Below, piece after piece: positions 1 through 8,228 of a stretch of DNA of 64,000 nucleotides (its first letter is position 1; each line of letters starts with the position of its first letter). Origin of the DNA: RHKX01 sp041393495 (GTDB lineage Bacteria; Actinomycetota; Thermoleophilia; Solirubrobacterales; 70-9). Below the pieces are notes generated by a model that did no database searches, was not told where the DNA came from, and saw only the letters and a list, made by a program, of their open reading frames with translations. The translations under genes were made by a program, and so were the position numbers. The stretch spans positions 1-64,000 of the forward strand of contig JAWKKA010000003.1 in the NCBI GenBank assembly GCA_041393495.1, in the 5' to 3' direction.

Positions 1-38
1 GGCCGCCGGGCCGCTTTCGCGATCCGCGGCCCGCGCTC

Positions 39-58
39 GCCCCGGCTCGAGCCGGGGC
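39..58. terminator. Perfect 20-bp palindrome, possible terminator
   Basis: Positions 39-58 form a perfect palindrome centred on CTCGAG. As RNA it would fold to a very GC-rich hairpin. It lies between the left edge of the window and the cyclase gene, so it most likely terminates the unseen upstream gene. There is no T-tract, so an intrinsic terminator is only inferred. Confidence 0.4.
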
Positions 59-79
59 CGTAGGCTTGACGGCAGTCCG

Positions 80-1258
80 ATGACAGCTTCGCCCGACGAC
101 TGGCCGCTGCCCGAGCATCCGGAGCTGCGGATGCTCGCCGAGGAGCTCGAGCGCGCCCGTCGCGTCGCCGAGATCTTCGACGCGAGGTGGCGGCTCGTCT
201 ACATCAGCCGCGAGCTCGCCGCGGTGATCGGCGCCGCCGACCCGCGGCCGTTCCTCGGGCTGACCTCGGTCCAGCGTGACCTCGAGCACCCGGAGATCTG
301 GGGCTTCACCGAGGACGCGCTGCGCGACTGGTGGCGCTCGGAGGTGCCGTACATGCGCAGCGCCCTGGAGCCCGGCAGCGAGGACTTCGAGCGGGCGTTC
401 GGGGCGGCGGCGGAGGCCGCGGCGAGGGTCGAGCCGCGCGAGGTGCCGCTCGGCTGGTCGGTCTGCATGGAGTTCCGCTACACGGAGCGCCTGCGCTACA
501 GCGGCACCCAGCAGCTCGTCACCCTGCGCCTGAGCGGCACCGACGGCGCCTTCATCGGGGCGCTGCGGCTCTCCTGGCCGGCGCTGAGCGGCTCGGTGAC
601 GGGGCTGCTCTCGCGCGGCGACATCGGCATGTACGAGCGGATGGCGCAGAAGGCGGAGCCCGCCCGCCGGCCGGCCGCCGTGCTCTTCGTCGACCTCGAG
701 GCCTCGGGCGAGATCTCGAAGACGCTTCCGTCGACCGCCTACTTCCAGCTGATCCGCGATCTCACGACCGTGATCGACGACTCGGTCACCGAGAACGCCG
801 GGATCGTCGGCAAGCACGCCGGCGACGGCGCCTCGGCGTTCTTCCTCGCCGAGGACTTCGACGGCTCCGAGTCGGCGGCGGCGATCGCGGCGGTGCGGGC
901 GGCCCGGACGATCGCCGAGCGCGCCGGCGGGATGGAGTCGGCTCCCGACTCCCCGATCGCCGTCAACGCCGGCATCCACTGGGGCTCGATGCTCGTCATC
1001 GGCCAGGTCGTCACCAGCGGCCGGCTCGAGATCACCGCGCTCGGCGACGAGGTCAACGAGACGGCGCGGATCGAGGGCGTGGCGAAGGAGGGCGCGATCC
1101 TCGCCTCCAAGCACCTGCTCGAGCGGATCCCCGAATCGGGTGCGGCGGCGCTCGGGATCGACCCGGCCGCGCTCGCCTACCGGACCCTCGCCCAGCTCGA
1201 GGGCGCGAGCGAGAAGGCGGTCCGCGACGCCGGAGCGATCCCGGTCGCGGCGATCTGA
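80..1258 (+). CDS. Class III adenylate/guanylate cyclase-domain protein
   Basis: The 392-residue soluble protein has an N-terminal region (about 1-190) with a PAS-like look and a C-terminal class III nucleotide cyclase domain (about 195-360). In the cyclase domain I see VLFVDLE with the first metal aspartate (D205), GKHAGDG with the second (D249), and LGDEVNETAR with the transition-state pair N326 and R330. All core residues appear present, so cAMP or cGMP synthesis is plausible. A -10-like TAGGCT lies at 61-66, so the 5' leader is only a few nucleotides, with no Shine-Dalgarno sequence. No membrane segment is visible, so it is probably cytoplasmic. The substrate (ATP or GTP) and the sensed signal are unknown. 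Confidence 0.85.
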   Translation: MTASPDDWPLPEHPELRMLAEELERARRVAEIFDARWRLVYISRELAAVIGAADPRPFLGLTSVQRDLEHPEIWGFTEDALRDWWRSEVPYMRSALEPGSEDFERAFGAAAEAAARVEPREVPLGWSVCMEFRYTERLRYSGTQQLVTLRLSGTDGAFIGALRLSWPALSGSVTGLLSRGDIGMYERMAQKAEPARRPAAVLFVDLEASGEISKTLPSTAYFQLIRDLTTVIDDSVTENAGIVGKHAGDGASAFFLAEDFDGSESAAAIAAVRAARTIAERAGGMESAPDSPIAVNAGIHWGSMLVIGQVVTSGRLEITALGDEVNETARIEGVAKEGAILASKHLLERIPESGAAALGIDPAALAYRTLAQLEGASEKAVRDAGAIPVAAI

Positions 1259-1431
1259 TCGGCCGTTGCGGCGGGTCGGGGCGCGCGACCTCCCCGACGG
1301 ACCGGCGGGCGGCTGCCGCGCATGTCGCGCCGAGGATCGGAGCGACCGGGTGGATCCAGCGGGTGTCGATCGCCGGGCGGGGGCCACGACTGCGTCGTGC
1401 ACCCAGGTGGGCCGTCCGTCAGGATCAGGGC

Positions 1432-2178
1432 ATGGCTCCCGACGGCGTGATCCGGTTCGAGGACCGCTTGCGGGCGACGCTCGGCTCGAACCTCGAGGCC
1501 CATGAGCGGCGCCGCGAGCCGCTCGACGGGCGCCGTCACGCGGCGGTCGCGCTGGTGGTGGTCGACAGCGACGCCGAGCGCGATGACCGCGAGCCGGTGC
1601 CGGCGGGCGCGATCGACATGTCGGGCGTCCCGGGCATCGCCGACGGTGAGAGGCCGGGTCTCGACGGGAGGATGGTCGGGGTCGCCGGCGGGGCGTCGTT
1701 CCTGCTCTGCCGCCGCCCGCTCGGGATGCGGCGCCATCCCGGGCAGTGGGCGCTGCCGGGCGGGCGCCTCGATCCCGGCGAGATGCCGCTGGAGGGGGCC
1801 CTGCGGGAGGTCGAGGAGGAGCTCGGCCTGAGCCTGGGCCCGGACGAGGTGATCGGCTGGCTGGACGACTACGTGACCCGCTCGGGGTTCGTGATCTCGC
1901 CGGTGGTGCTCTGGTGCGCAGGGGATCCGGTCATCGAGCCCGACCCGGACGAGGTGTTCGCGGCCTACCGGATCGGCCTCCATGCGCTGCGGGCCAGCGA
2001 TCCGCGCTACATCGAGATCGCGGAGAGCCCACGGCCCGTCCTCCAGCTTCCGCTCGGCAACGATCTGATCCACGCGCCGACCGGGGCGATCCTCCTGCAG
2101 TTTCGCCAGGTTGCGATGCTCGGCCGGGCGGGGGAGCGGGTCGAACACGTCGAGGAGCCCGTGTTCGCCTGGCGCTGA
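1432..2178 (+). CDS. Nudix hydrolase
   Basis: This 248-residue protein carries a complete Nudix box at about residues 110-133: GGRLDPGE followed by REVEEELGL, matching G-x5-E-x7-REUxEExGU. The residues before the box (QWALPGG) are typical of CoA-diphosphatase-like and other Nudix enzymes. It should hydrolyse a nucleoside diphosphate linked to another moiety, with Mg2+ bound by the box glutamates. The substrate cannot be told from sequence. The reading frame stays open far upstream, but that part overlaps the cyclase gene and looks like a shadow. I chose the ATG at 1432, where family-like sequence begins. Confidence 0.82.
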   Translation: MAPDGVIRFEDRLRATLGSNLEAHERRREPLDGRRHAAVALVVVDSDAERDDREPVPAGAIDMSGVPGIADGERPGLDGRMVGVAGGASFLLCRRPLGMRRHPGQWALPGGRLDPGEMPLEGALREVEEELGLSLGPDEVIGWLDDYVTRSGFVISPVVLWCAGDPVIEPDPDEVFAAYRIGLHALRASDPRYIEIAESPRPVLQLPLGNDLIHAPTGAILLQFRQVAMLGRAGERVEHVEEPVFAWR

Positions 2179-2202
2179 CGCCGCCGGGGGCCGTCCCGCC
2201 TC

Positions 2203-2208
2203 TACAGT
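2203..2208 (+). promoter_or_regulatory. -10 hexamer TACAGT, leaderless-type
   Basis: TACAGT ends seven bases before the ATG at 2216. A transcript starting seven bases downstream would begin at the start codon. No Shine-Dalgarno sequence is present. Confidence 0.45.
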
Positions 2209-2215
2209 AGGTGCG

Positions 2216-2515
2216 ATGACGATCCGCGACGTGATCGAGAGTCACGGCCACTTCGCCCACGGCGGCAACCCCGATGACGCCGCCGAGGCGTGGGCGGAGG
2301 TGCGGTTCACCGCCGGCGAGGTCGACGAGTGGCTCAAGGCGCGTTGCTTTCACCCGAGCTCTGCCCGCGACCTCGCCGACGCCGGGGTCACCCCCGAGAT
2401 GGCGGCGATGCAGACCGAGGCCGGTGCCGGCGACTACGTCGACACGGTCGGCTTCAAGGTCGCCGACGGCGATCTCGAGGTCGAGGAGGCCCGCGACCTC
2501 GTCGGTGCCACCTGA
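2216..2515 (+). CDS. Conserved-looking small hypothetical protein
   Basis: This is a 99-residue acidic soluble protein of unknown function. It looks all-helical, with a WL-A--F-P--A--L motif around residues 38-55 and a GVTPEMAA segment around residue 57. The pattern suggests a small domain binding a partner by helices, but I do not recognise the family. The ATG at 2216 was chosen because a -10-like TACAGT lies seven bases upstream. The alternative in-frame start at 2111 would overlap the Nudix gene and add low-complexity residues. It is transcribed in the same direction as its neighbours and could be monocistronic. Confidence 0.6.
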   Translation: MTIRDVIESHGHFAHGGNPDDAAEAWAEVRFTAGEVDEWLKARCFHPSSARDLADAGVTPEMAAMQTEAGAGDYVDTVGFKVADGDLEVEEARDLVGAT

Positions 2516-2619
2516 CCGCCCCCGGCGCCGACGCGGCCGACTCCAACCCGGAGCACCCGTCCCGAGCGGTCCGTAGCGCTCGTTGTAGGTTGCAGGACAC
2601 CCGAACGGAAGGACCCAGG

Positions 2620-2694
2620 ATGGCTGAACAGGAGACCTCACGATCCCGCTCGGTGCGGCCGACCGCGATGGCCGCGTCCGCGGCGAAGGGCTGA
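2620..2694 (+). CDS. Possible 24-codon leader ORF before the hibernation factor
   Basis: An ATG at 2620 is preceded by a good Shine-Dalgarno-like GGAAGGA about eight bases upstream. It opens 24 codons rich in Ser, Arg, Ala and Glu and ends at TGA (2692-2694). The ATG of the hibernation-factor gene lies six bases later in the same frame. It could be a leader peptide enabling reinitiation, a decayed N-terminus, or chance. A TAGGTT hexamer at about 2586 would serve as the -10 for a short leadered transcript covering both. Nothing in the peptide points to a function. Confidence 0.35.
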   Translation: MAEQETSRSRSVRPTAMAASAAKG

Positions 2695-2700
2695 TCGCGT

Positions 2701-3474
2701 ATGGAGGTCGAGATCGCGGCGCGGGGCGAGGTTCCCGACGACGCCCGCGTGCTCGCGGCCGAGAAGGTCGGGGCGCTGGACCGCTACGTGAACGCGAGCT
2801 TTCTGCGCGCCCGGGTCGTCCTCACCGAGGAGGCGAACCCGCGCATCGAGCGCTCGGCGAGGGCCGAGGGCGAGGTCCTGCTCGACGGCACGATGGTCCG
2901 GGCGCGGGTCGCGAGCTACGACATGCAGACCGCCGTCGACCGGCTCGCCCAGCGGCTCGAGCGCCAGCTCCGCTCGTTCGTCGAGCGCCGCGTCAGCGAG
3001 CGCGACCGTGGCTCGTCGCGGGAGCCGGGCGAGTGGCGTCACGGGGACGCCGGCGACGTGCGGCCGGAGTACTTCCCGCGGCCGGCGGAAGAGCGCGAGG
3101 TCGTGCGCCGCAAGAGCATCGCCGTCGGCGCGATGGACGCCGTCGAGGCGGCGGCCGAGATGGAGATGCTCGACCACGACTTCTACCTCTACCGCGAGGT
3201 CGAGCCGGCGGTCGATGCGGTCGTCTACCACCGCGACGACGGCCGGACCGGCGTGATCGGGCCGATCGGCACCGGATGGTCGGGGCCGGACCACAACGGG
3301 ATCGTCCGCGAGGAGAGCCGCGGCCCCGAGCCGCGCGACCTCGACGACGTCGTCGCCGAGATGAACGAGCTCAACCATCGCTTCCTCTACTTCATCGACG
3401 GGGAATCGGGGCGGGGACGGGTCATCTACCTCCGCTACGACGGCCACTACGGTCTGATCGAACCGCGGGGCTGA
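2701..3474 (+). CDS. hpf: Long ribosome hibernation promoting factor with two C-terminal domains
   Basis: The 257-residue protein starts with an S30AE/YfiA-type domain (about 1-100) that in this family binds the 30S decoding region in stationary phase. Long HPFs normally add one C-terminal dimerisation domain that pairs two ribosomes into 100S particles. Here I see two related copies: about 137-188 (KSIAVGAMDAVEAAAEMEML, then DHDFYLYRE) and about 210-256 (EPRDLDDVVAEMNELNHRF, then YDGHYGLIEP). The second matches the family ending best and the first is more divergent. The ATG at 2701 has no clear Shine-Dalgarno sequence of its own and may depend on the upstream 24-codon ORF. The protein should be cytoplasmic and ribosome-bound. 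Confidence 0.85.
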   Translation: MEVEIAARGEVPDDARVLAAEKVGALDRYVNASFLRARVVLTEEANPRIERSARAEGEVLLDGTMVRARVASYDMQTAVDRLAQRLERQLRSFVERRVSERDRGSSREPGEWRHGDAGDVRPEYFPRPAEEREVVRRKSIAVGAMDAVEAAAEMEMLDHDFYLYREVEPAVDAVVYHRDDGRTGVIGPIGTGWSGPDHNGIVREESRGPEPRDLDDVVAEMNELNHRFLYFIDGESGRGRVIYLRYDGHYGLIEPRG

Positions 3475-3514
3475 CCCGGCTCGGACCGCGCTCCTCGAAG
3501 ATGGGCCCCGAGAC

Positions 3515-4828
3515 GTGAGCGCCGGAGCCGACCGGCTCGCGTTCAGCGGCTGGATCGGCCCGCCCGCCGATCCGCTGCCCGCGCTCGGGGAGGAGATCGA
3601 GTGCGACGTCGCGGTCATCGGCGGCGGGCTCACCGGCATGGCGGCGGCGCTGCGGCTCGACGAGCTCGGCGCCGACGTGGCCGTGCTCGACGCCGCTTTC
3701 TGCGGTTGGGGGGCGAGCTCGCGCAACGCCGGGCATCTGACGCCGACGATCGGCGGCGACCCGCAGCTCCTCGCGACCGTCTTCCGACGCCGGGCCGCGG
3801 AGCTGGTCCGGCTGGCGGACGCGGCGGTCCACTTCACCGAGGGGCTGATCGAGCGGCACCGGATCGAATGCGAGTACGAGCCCGCCGGGAACGTCTCCGC
3901 CGCGCTCGGCGAGGCGCAGATGCGCCGGGCCGGGAAGATCGCGCGCTTCCTCGCGGAGCGTGGCGGCGAGGTCGAGCTGGTCGACGGCCGCGAGGCGGGG
4001 CTTCCCCACGCCTTCGCCGGCGGCATCCTCGAGCGGGCCGGCGGTGTCCTCAACCCGGGCCTGCTCGCCCGCGGCCTGCGTGAGGCCCTGCGCGGCACCC
4101 GGGCCCGCATCTTCGAGCGGACCGCGGCCCTGTCGGTCGAGCCCGGCGGCGCCGGGGTGATCGTCGAAACGGCCACGGGCAGGGTCCGCGCCGGTCAGGT
4201 GCTGCTCGCCGCCAACGCCTTCGCCCGCGATCTGCCGTTCGCCCCGGCGCGGATCGTCGCGCCGCTCTGGGTGACGCTGGCCGAGACCGAGCCGATCGAG
4301 CCGGGCCGGATCGAGGCCGCCGGGTGGACGAGCCGCAGGGGCGTCTACACCCAGCACGTGATCCTCGAGAGCTACCGGATCACGAAGCGGGCGACGGTGG
4401 TGTTCGGCAGCCGCCTGCCGCAGGCGCCGCGCGGCGTCCTCGGCGCGCGGGTGCCGGCTCCCGAGGTCGTCGCCGACGTCGTCGCGGGCTTTCACGAGCG
4501 CTTCCCGTCGCTTCGCGACGTCCCCGCCGCACGGGCGTGGGGCGGGTGGATCGCGATGACCCCCTCGTGGCTACCGGTCGCCGGCGAGGCGGGGGCGAAC
4601 GTCTCCTACGCCCTCGGCTACAACGGCCACGGCCTCGCCCAGGCGCCCTATCTGGGGACGCTGATGGCCGAACGGCTCGCGAGCGGCACGATCCACGATG
4701 ACCTCGGGACGCTCTGGCGCGATGCCCCGCGCTTCGCGCCGGCGCCGCTGTTCACCCGTCCGGCGCTCCGGCTCGGCTGGGCGATCGACCGGGCATCGGA
4801 CCGGCTTCTGCGCCGCCGCTCCCGCTGA
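3515..4828 (+). CDS. FAD-dependent oxidoreductase, DadA/PuuB-like
   Basis: The 437-residue protein has an FAD-binding Rossmann motif at about 34-45 (VIGGGLTGMAAA) after a short N-terminal arm, a GASSRNAGHL segment near residue 70, and a C-terminal GYNGHGLAQAP block that closes the flavin site. This is the pattern of the DAO family that includes D-amino-acid dehydrogenase, glycine oxidase and gamma-glutamylputrescine oxidase. It should oxidise a C-N bond, releasing an imine or aldehyde. The substrate is not determined. Gamma-glutamylated amines are one option, given the PuuD-like and glutamine-synthetase-like genes at 20-33 kb. The start is GTG at 3515. The gene converges with the peptidase gene on the other strand. 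Confidence 0.8.
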   Translation: MSAGADRLAFSGWIGPPADPLPALGEEIECDVAVIGGGLTGMAAALRLDELGADVAVLDAAFCGWGASSRNAGHLTPTIGGDPQLLATVFRRRAAELVRLADAAVHFTEGLIERHRIECEYEPAGNVSAALGEAQMRRAGKIARFLAERGGEVELVDGREAGLPHAFAGGILERAGGVLNPGLLARGLREALRGTRARIFERTAALSVEPGGAGVIVETATGRVRAGQVLLAANAFARDLPFAPARIVAPLWVTLAETEPIEPGRIEAAGWTSRRGVYTQHVILESYRITKRATVVFGSRLPQAPRGVLGARVPAPEVVADVVAGFHERFPSLRDVPAARAWGGWIAMTPSWLPVAGEAGANVSYALGYNGHGLAQAPYLGTLMAERLASGTIHDDLGTLWRDAPRFAPAPLFTRPALRLGWAIDRASDRLLRRRSR

Positions 4829-4920
4829 CGGCGGGGCGCCACGATCGACGCCGCGTCGGCCGCGGATCGGCACGTTCGTCGAGGACGCGGAGCGGGCTGA
4901 CGCCGTGCCCGCTCGCCCGA

Positions 4921-6033
4921 TCAGGCCCGCCCGCGGGCGCCGCCGAGCACCTCGAGCAAGCGGGCATGGGGGAGCGCATGGGCGACGATGTCGTCGCGGC
5001 CGGTGGTCGTCGTGGCGGCGAGGAGCGCGTTGACGATCGCCGCCTCGGTCGCCTCGGCGGCAGCGTCGAAGAGGGGGGTGATGTGGCGGTCGTCGAGCAT
5101 CCGTACCGGTACCTCGCGGCCGGCTTCGGAGCCGTCCGGCTTGGCGTCGAGGCCGTCGTTGCCGGTCGCGAAGGCGAGGAACAGGTCCCCCGAGTCGTGC
5201 TCGCCGACCCCACCGGTGCGGCCGATGCCGATCGAGGCGCGCTGCGCCAGGCGCTCGCACTGATGGGGCAGAAGCGGCGCATCGGTGGCGAGGACGACGA
5301 TGATCGAGCCGGCGCCCGGCGGCGGGCCGGGCGGCGTCGCAAGCGGGACCTCCCCGGCCGGAATCATCCGGCCGACCCGCACCCCGTTGATCGTCAGCCG
5401 CTCGCGCCGACCGTGGTTCGCCTGCACGAGCGCGCCGACCGTGTAGCCCCCGTCGGATTCGCCGAGCCGCCGCGAGGCGCTGCCGATCCCACCCTTGAAG
5501 TCGTGGCAGATCATCCCCGTGCCGCCGCCGATCGCGCCCTGCTCCACCGCCCCGCCGCTGGCGTCGCCCAGCGCCGCGGCGACGTGCTCGGTCCCGACGT
5601 GCTGGCCGTCGATGTCGTTGAGGACCCCGTCCCAGGTCTCCCCGACGACCGGCAGGCTCCAGAGCTCCTCGCCCGCTCGCGCCCGGCGATGTACGGCCGC
5701 GAGCGCGTCGCGCACCACACCGACGCTGTGGGTGTTGGTGAGCCCGATCGCGGTCGTGAGCATCCCCGACTCGCGGATCCAGTGGACGCCGGTGAGCTCC
5801 CCGTTGCCGTTGAGGCGGTGAGTGGCGGCGAAGACCGGCGCCGTCCAGATCTCGCGGCGGGGCAGGACGACCGTCACCCCGGTGCGGACCGGGCCGCGAC
5901 CGACCCGCAGCGGACCGGCGCCGCTGACGATCGTCGAGTGGCCGACCATCACGCCGTCGACGTCGGTGATCGCGTCGAGCGGCCCCGGCGCGAGGTCGCC
6001 GACGCTGAGGTCGATCTCACGGGCGCTGCTCAC
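4921..6033 (-). CDS. P1-family (DmpA/BapA-like) self-processing aminopeptidase
   Basis: This approximately 370-residue protein belongs to peptidase family S58 (DmpA, L-aminopeptidase/D-esterase). The sequence shows ITDVDGVMVGH near the N-terminus, a GGGTGMICHDFKGG block, and PGAGSIIVVLATDAPLLP, where family members cleave themselves before the serine (G242/S243 here) to expose an N-terminal nucleophile. It should therefore be an alpha/beta heterodimer hydrolysing N-terminal residues, beta-amino acids or D-amino-acid amides. I prefer the GTG at 6033, which has CGGAG about six bases upstream; in-frame starts at 6072 and 6105 are possible. No signal peptide is visible. Confidence 0.85.
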   Translation of the reverse strand: MSSAREIDLSVGDLAPGPLDAITDVDGVMVGHSTIVSGAGPLRVGRGPVRTGVTVVLPRREIWTAPVFAATHRLNGNGELTGVHWIRESGMLTTAIGLTNTHSVGVVRDALAAVHRRARAGEELWSLPVVGETWDGVLNDIDGQHVGTEHVAAALGDASGGAVEQGAIGGGTGMICHDFKGGIGSASRRLGESDGGYTVGALVQANHGRRERLTINGVRVGRMIPAGEVPLATPPGPPPGAGSIIVVLATDAPLLPHQCERLAQRASIGIGRTGGVGEHDSGDLFLAFATGNDGLDAKPDGSEAGREVPVRMLDDRHITPLFDAAAEATEAAIVNALLAATTTTGRDDIVAHALPHARLLEVLGGARGRA

Positions 6034-6154
6034 GGGCGCTCCGTTCCCCGCTCGCGCCCGCCGCAGGACCATCGCTGGGGTCGGCGAGGTGGTGGACACG
6101 TCCACCCCGGGGACGGATGCGACATCTCGCCGTGACCCGCGCCGCCCCTGGCCG

Positions 6155-6613
6155 TCAGGCGTAGCGGGCGACGGTGAAGGCGATCAGCATCGGCACGTGG
6201 ACGGCGTAGATCACGATCGAGAGCGTCAGCACGACCAGCGGGCCGCCGCTGAGCCCGTTGCGGAGGAAGGCGTACTCGATCAGCCCGGCGGTGATGCCGT
6301 AGGCGAGCAGGGCCCACTTGCCGACCGCGAGGAAGCGGTCCCACCTGAAGCCGTCGGCACGCGCGAGCGCCACCATGTTGGCGACGAGCAGGCCCGCCGA
6401 GAGCACGAGCAGGATCACCGCCGGGGCGAGCGGCACCTCGTTCGGCAGGTGCGAGGCCAGGTAGATCCCGCCGATAACGATCAGGGCCAGGGAGGTCATC
6501 CCGATCGCCGTGACCGGAGGAAAATCGCGATCCGCCGATGGCTCCGCCGCGATCCCTGCGGCTGCGGCGGCCGCCGGTGCGGCAGCGCCATCCGGTGTGG
6601 CCGGCGGGCTCAT
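6155..6613 (-). CDS. Small integral membrane protein
   Basis: The 152-residue protein has an Ala/Pro-rich N-terminal tail (about 1-30) followed by four likely membrane helices, beginning at SLALIVIGGIYLA and AVILLVLSAGLLVAN. I do not recognise the family. Its ATG overlaps the stop of the upstream membrane protein gene by four bases (ATGA), so the two are translationally coupled and probably work together in the membrane. No catalytic or metal-binding residues stand out. Confidence 0.7.
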   Translation of the reverse strand: MSPPATPDGAAAPAAAAAAGIAAEPSADRDFPPVTAIGMTSLALIVIGGIYLASHLPNEVPLAPAVILLVLSAGLLVANMVALARADGFRWDRFLAVGKWALLAYGITAGLIEYAFLRNGLSGGPLVVLTLSIVIYAVHVPMLIAFTVARYA

Positions 6614-7245
6614 CCCGCCGCCAGCTTGGTCATGATCACGAGGATCGCGACCTGCATCGCGCCGGTCACGCCGGCCGTGTAGATGAACCGCTTCATCAGC
6701 TTCTCGATCACCGCCGGGTTCGGCCGCTGCTTCTTCAGCTCGGTCAGCACCGCGACGTTGGCCGGCTCGAGCAGACCGAGCGCGATCACCGCCATGATGC
6801 CGACGACGATGTAGCTGGCGACGATCCAGCCGTGCAGGTAGTAGGAGCTGTCGACCGTGCCCATGTGGATGCCGAGCTGCCAGCCCGCCGCCAGCGTGAC
6901 GGTGACGACGGTCGGCATGATCAGAAGCATCTTCGGCATCAGCCGGGTCGTGAACTCGATCCGCGCCGGGACCGGCATCCTGCCCATGATCGGCCCGAGC
7001 ACGAACCCGAGGAAGAGGTCGATGATCGTCCAGGCGGCGCCGAAGGCAACGTGCAGGAAGACCAGCGGCCAGAGCTCGTTGACGGCGATCGCGACGACGA
7101 GCAGGACGAGGACGACGGCGACGATCGGCAACCCCTTGAGCGGCACGATCGAGAAATCGGGGACGGCCGCGGATCCTCCGCCCGGCGGGCCGGCGGTCTC
7201 GCCGTGTGCCCTTGCCCCGCTCGGCTGAACTGCGATCTCAGCCAC
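6610..7245 (-). CDS. Integral membrane protein, possibly DUF2269-like
   Basis: The 211-residue protein has a Gly/Ala/Pro-rich N-terminal tail to about residue 35, then about five membrane helices, including VAVVLVLLVVAIAV, IIDLFLGFVLGPIMG and a central stretch around MLLIMPTVVTVTLAAGWQLG. The Met-rich LMPKMLLIMP segment and the overall layout recall the DUF2269 group of small membrane proteins, but that assignment is from memory and tentative. It is the first gene of a two-gene unit; the second membrane protein starts inside its stop codon. Confidence 0.65.
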   Translation of the reverse strand: MAEIAVQPSGARAHGETAGPPGGGSAAVPDFSIVPLKGLPIVAVVLVLLVVAIAVNELWPLVFLHVAFGAAWTIIDLFLGFVLGPIMGRMPVPARIEFTTRLMPKMLLIMPTVVTVTLAAGWQLGIHMGTVDSSYYLHGWIVASYIVVGIMAVIALGLLEPANVAVLTELKKQRPNPAVIEKLMKRFIYTAGVTGAMQVAILVIMTKLAAG

Positions 7246-7354
7246 ATCGTGACTATAGCCACGTCGGGAGACGGTCGGGGCGCTGTCCGGCTGCCCCCGC
7301 CGGGCCCGCCGCCGGCGCGCTCGGCGGCGCCCGGCAGCTCGACCCGTTCGCCGC

Positions 7355-8194
7355 TCAGCCGATGGCGAGCAGGCTCACCGCCCCGGCCGCGAGGCCGAGG
7401 CCGGCGAGCTGGATCGCCCCGATCCGCTCCGTGAGGAAGGCGCGGGCGAGGATGACGGTGGCGGCGGGATAGAGCGCGGTGATCACCGCGACGATGGCGA
7501 GGTCGCCCTCGCGGACGGCGAGCAGGAACGAGAGGTTGGCCAGCGAGTCGAGGGCGCCGGCGCCGGCCGCGGCGGGCACGTCGGGCCGGTTGGGGCCGAG
7601 GCGGTCGCGGAGTGCCCCGGCAGCGGCGAGGACGACCGCGGCGGATACCGCCCGGCCGACCAGCAGCGGGGCGATGCCGCTGTCATGCGGCGCCTGATCG
7701 AGGCAGATGAGCTGGAGCGCGATCGCCGCGCCGGCGGCGAAGGCGAGCATCAGCGCCGCCCGGCTCGGGCGGAGGCCGCTTCCGTCGGGGCCGCCGCTGA
7801 TCACGACGACGGCGACGAACGCCAGCGCAACGCCGCCGACCGCGGGCCCGCTGAGCTGCTCGCCGCCGATCAGCCCGACAGAGACCGGCAACGCCGCCGA
7901 GACGACCGCCGTGACGGGGGAGAGGACGCTCATCGGCCCGATCGCGAGCGTCCGGTAGAGCAGCGCGAACGCGGCCGCCGATGCCACGCCCGACGCGGCG
8001 CCCCAGGCGACGGCGCCGGTATCGAACCGCGCTCCGAAGGCCGGCCAGAGCAGGACCTCGACGAGGAGGCTCGTCGGCGCGGCGATCGCGACGACGCGGA
8101 GCACATGGGCGCTTCGGGAGGCCACCCCGCCGAGGAAATCGGCGGAGCCGTAGGCGAACGAGCTCGCCAGCGCGAGCAGCAGCGACAGGGTCAT
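7355..8194 (-). CDS. EamA/DMT-family transporter
   Basis: The 279-residue protein is almost entirely hydrophobic, with about ten predicted helices in two repeats of five, the drug/metabolite transporter (EamA) layout. The ALLYRTLAIGPMSVLSPV segment and the C-terminal LYPAATVILARAFLTERI segment are characteristic repeat motifs. It should export or import a small metabolite. The ATG at 8194 was chosen because the frame upstream reads into the divergent regulator gene. The start codons are separated by a 34-bp divergent control region containing a palindrome, so expression is probably controlled by the adjacent XRE-cupin protein. Confidence 0.85.
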   Translation of the reverse strand: MTLSLLLALASSFAYGSADFLGGVASRSAHVLRVVAIAAPTSLLVEVLLWPAFGARFDTGAVAWGAASGVASAAAFALLYRTLAIGPMSVLSPVTAVVSAALPVSVGLIGGEQLSGPAVGGVALAFVAVVVISGGPDGSGLRPSRAALMLAFAAGAAIALQLICLDQAPHDSGIAPLLVGRAVSAAVVLAAAGALRDRLGPNRPDVPAAAGAGALDSLANLSFLLAVREGDLAIVAVITALYPAATVILARAFLTERIGAIQLAGLGLAAGAVSLLAIG

Positions 8195-8204
8195 CAGAAT
8201 GACT

Positions 8205-8218
8205 GCACGGTACAGTGC
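8205..8218. promoter_or_regulatory. Near-palindromic operator between EamA transporter and XRE-cupin regulator
   Basis: GCACGGTACAGTGC is a 14-bp inverted repeat with one mismatched pair. Read to the right it contains TACAGT (8211-8216), twelve bases before the ATG at 8229. Read to the left it contains TACCGT (8207-8212), twelve bases before the ATG at 8194. It therefore overlaps both putative -10 elements symmetrically, an ideal position for the neighbouring XRE protein to repress both genes. Confidence 0.55.
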
Positions 8219-8228
8219 GCTGACCGAG

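Noticed and set aside
331..1431. Upstream extension of the Nudix frame to give a 615-residue protein
   Set aside because: The extra part overlaps the cyclase gene in another frame and is Arg/Gly/Ala-rich; family sequence starts near 1432.
2692..2694. Selenocysteine or programmed readthrough at the TGA before the hibernation-factor gene
   Set aside because: I see no supporting structure, and the downstream ATG yields a complete HPF; reinitiation is simpler.
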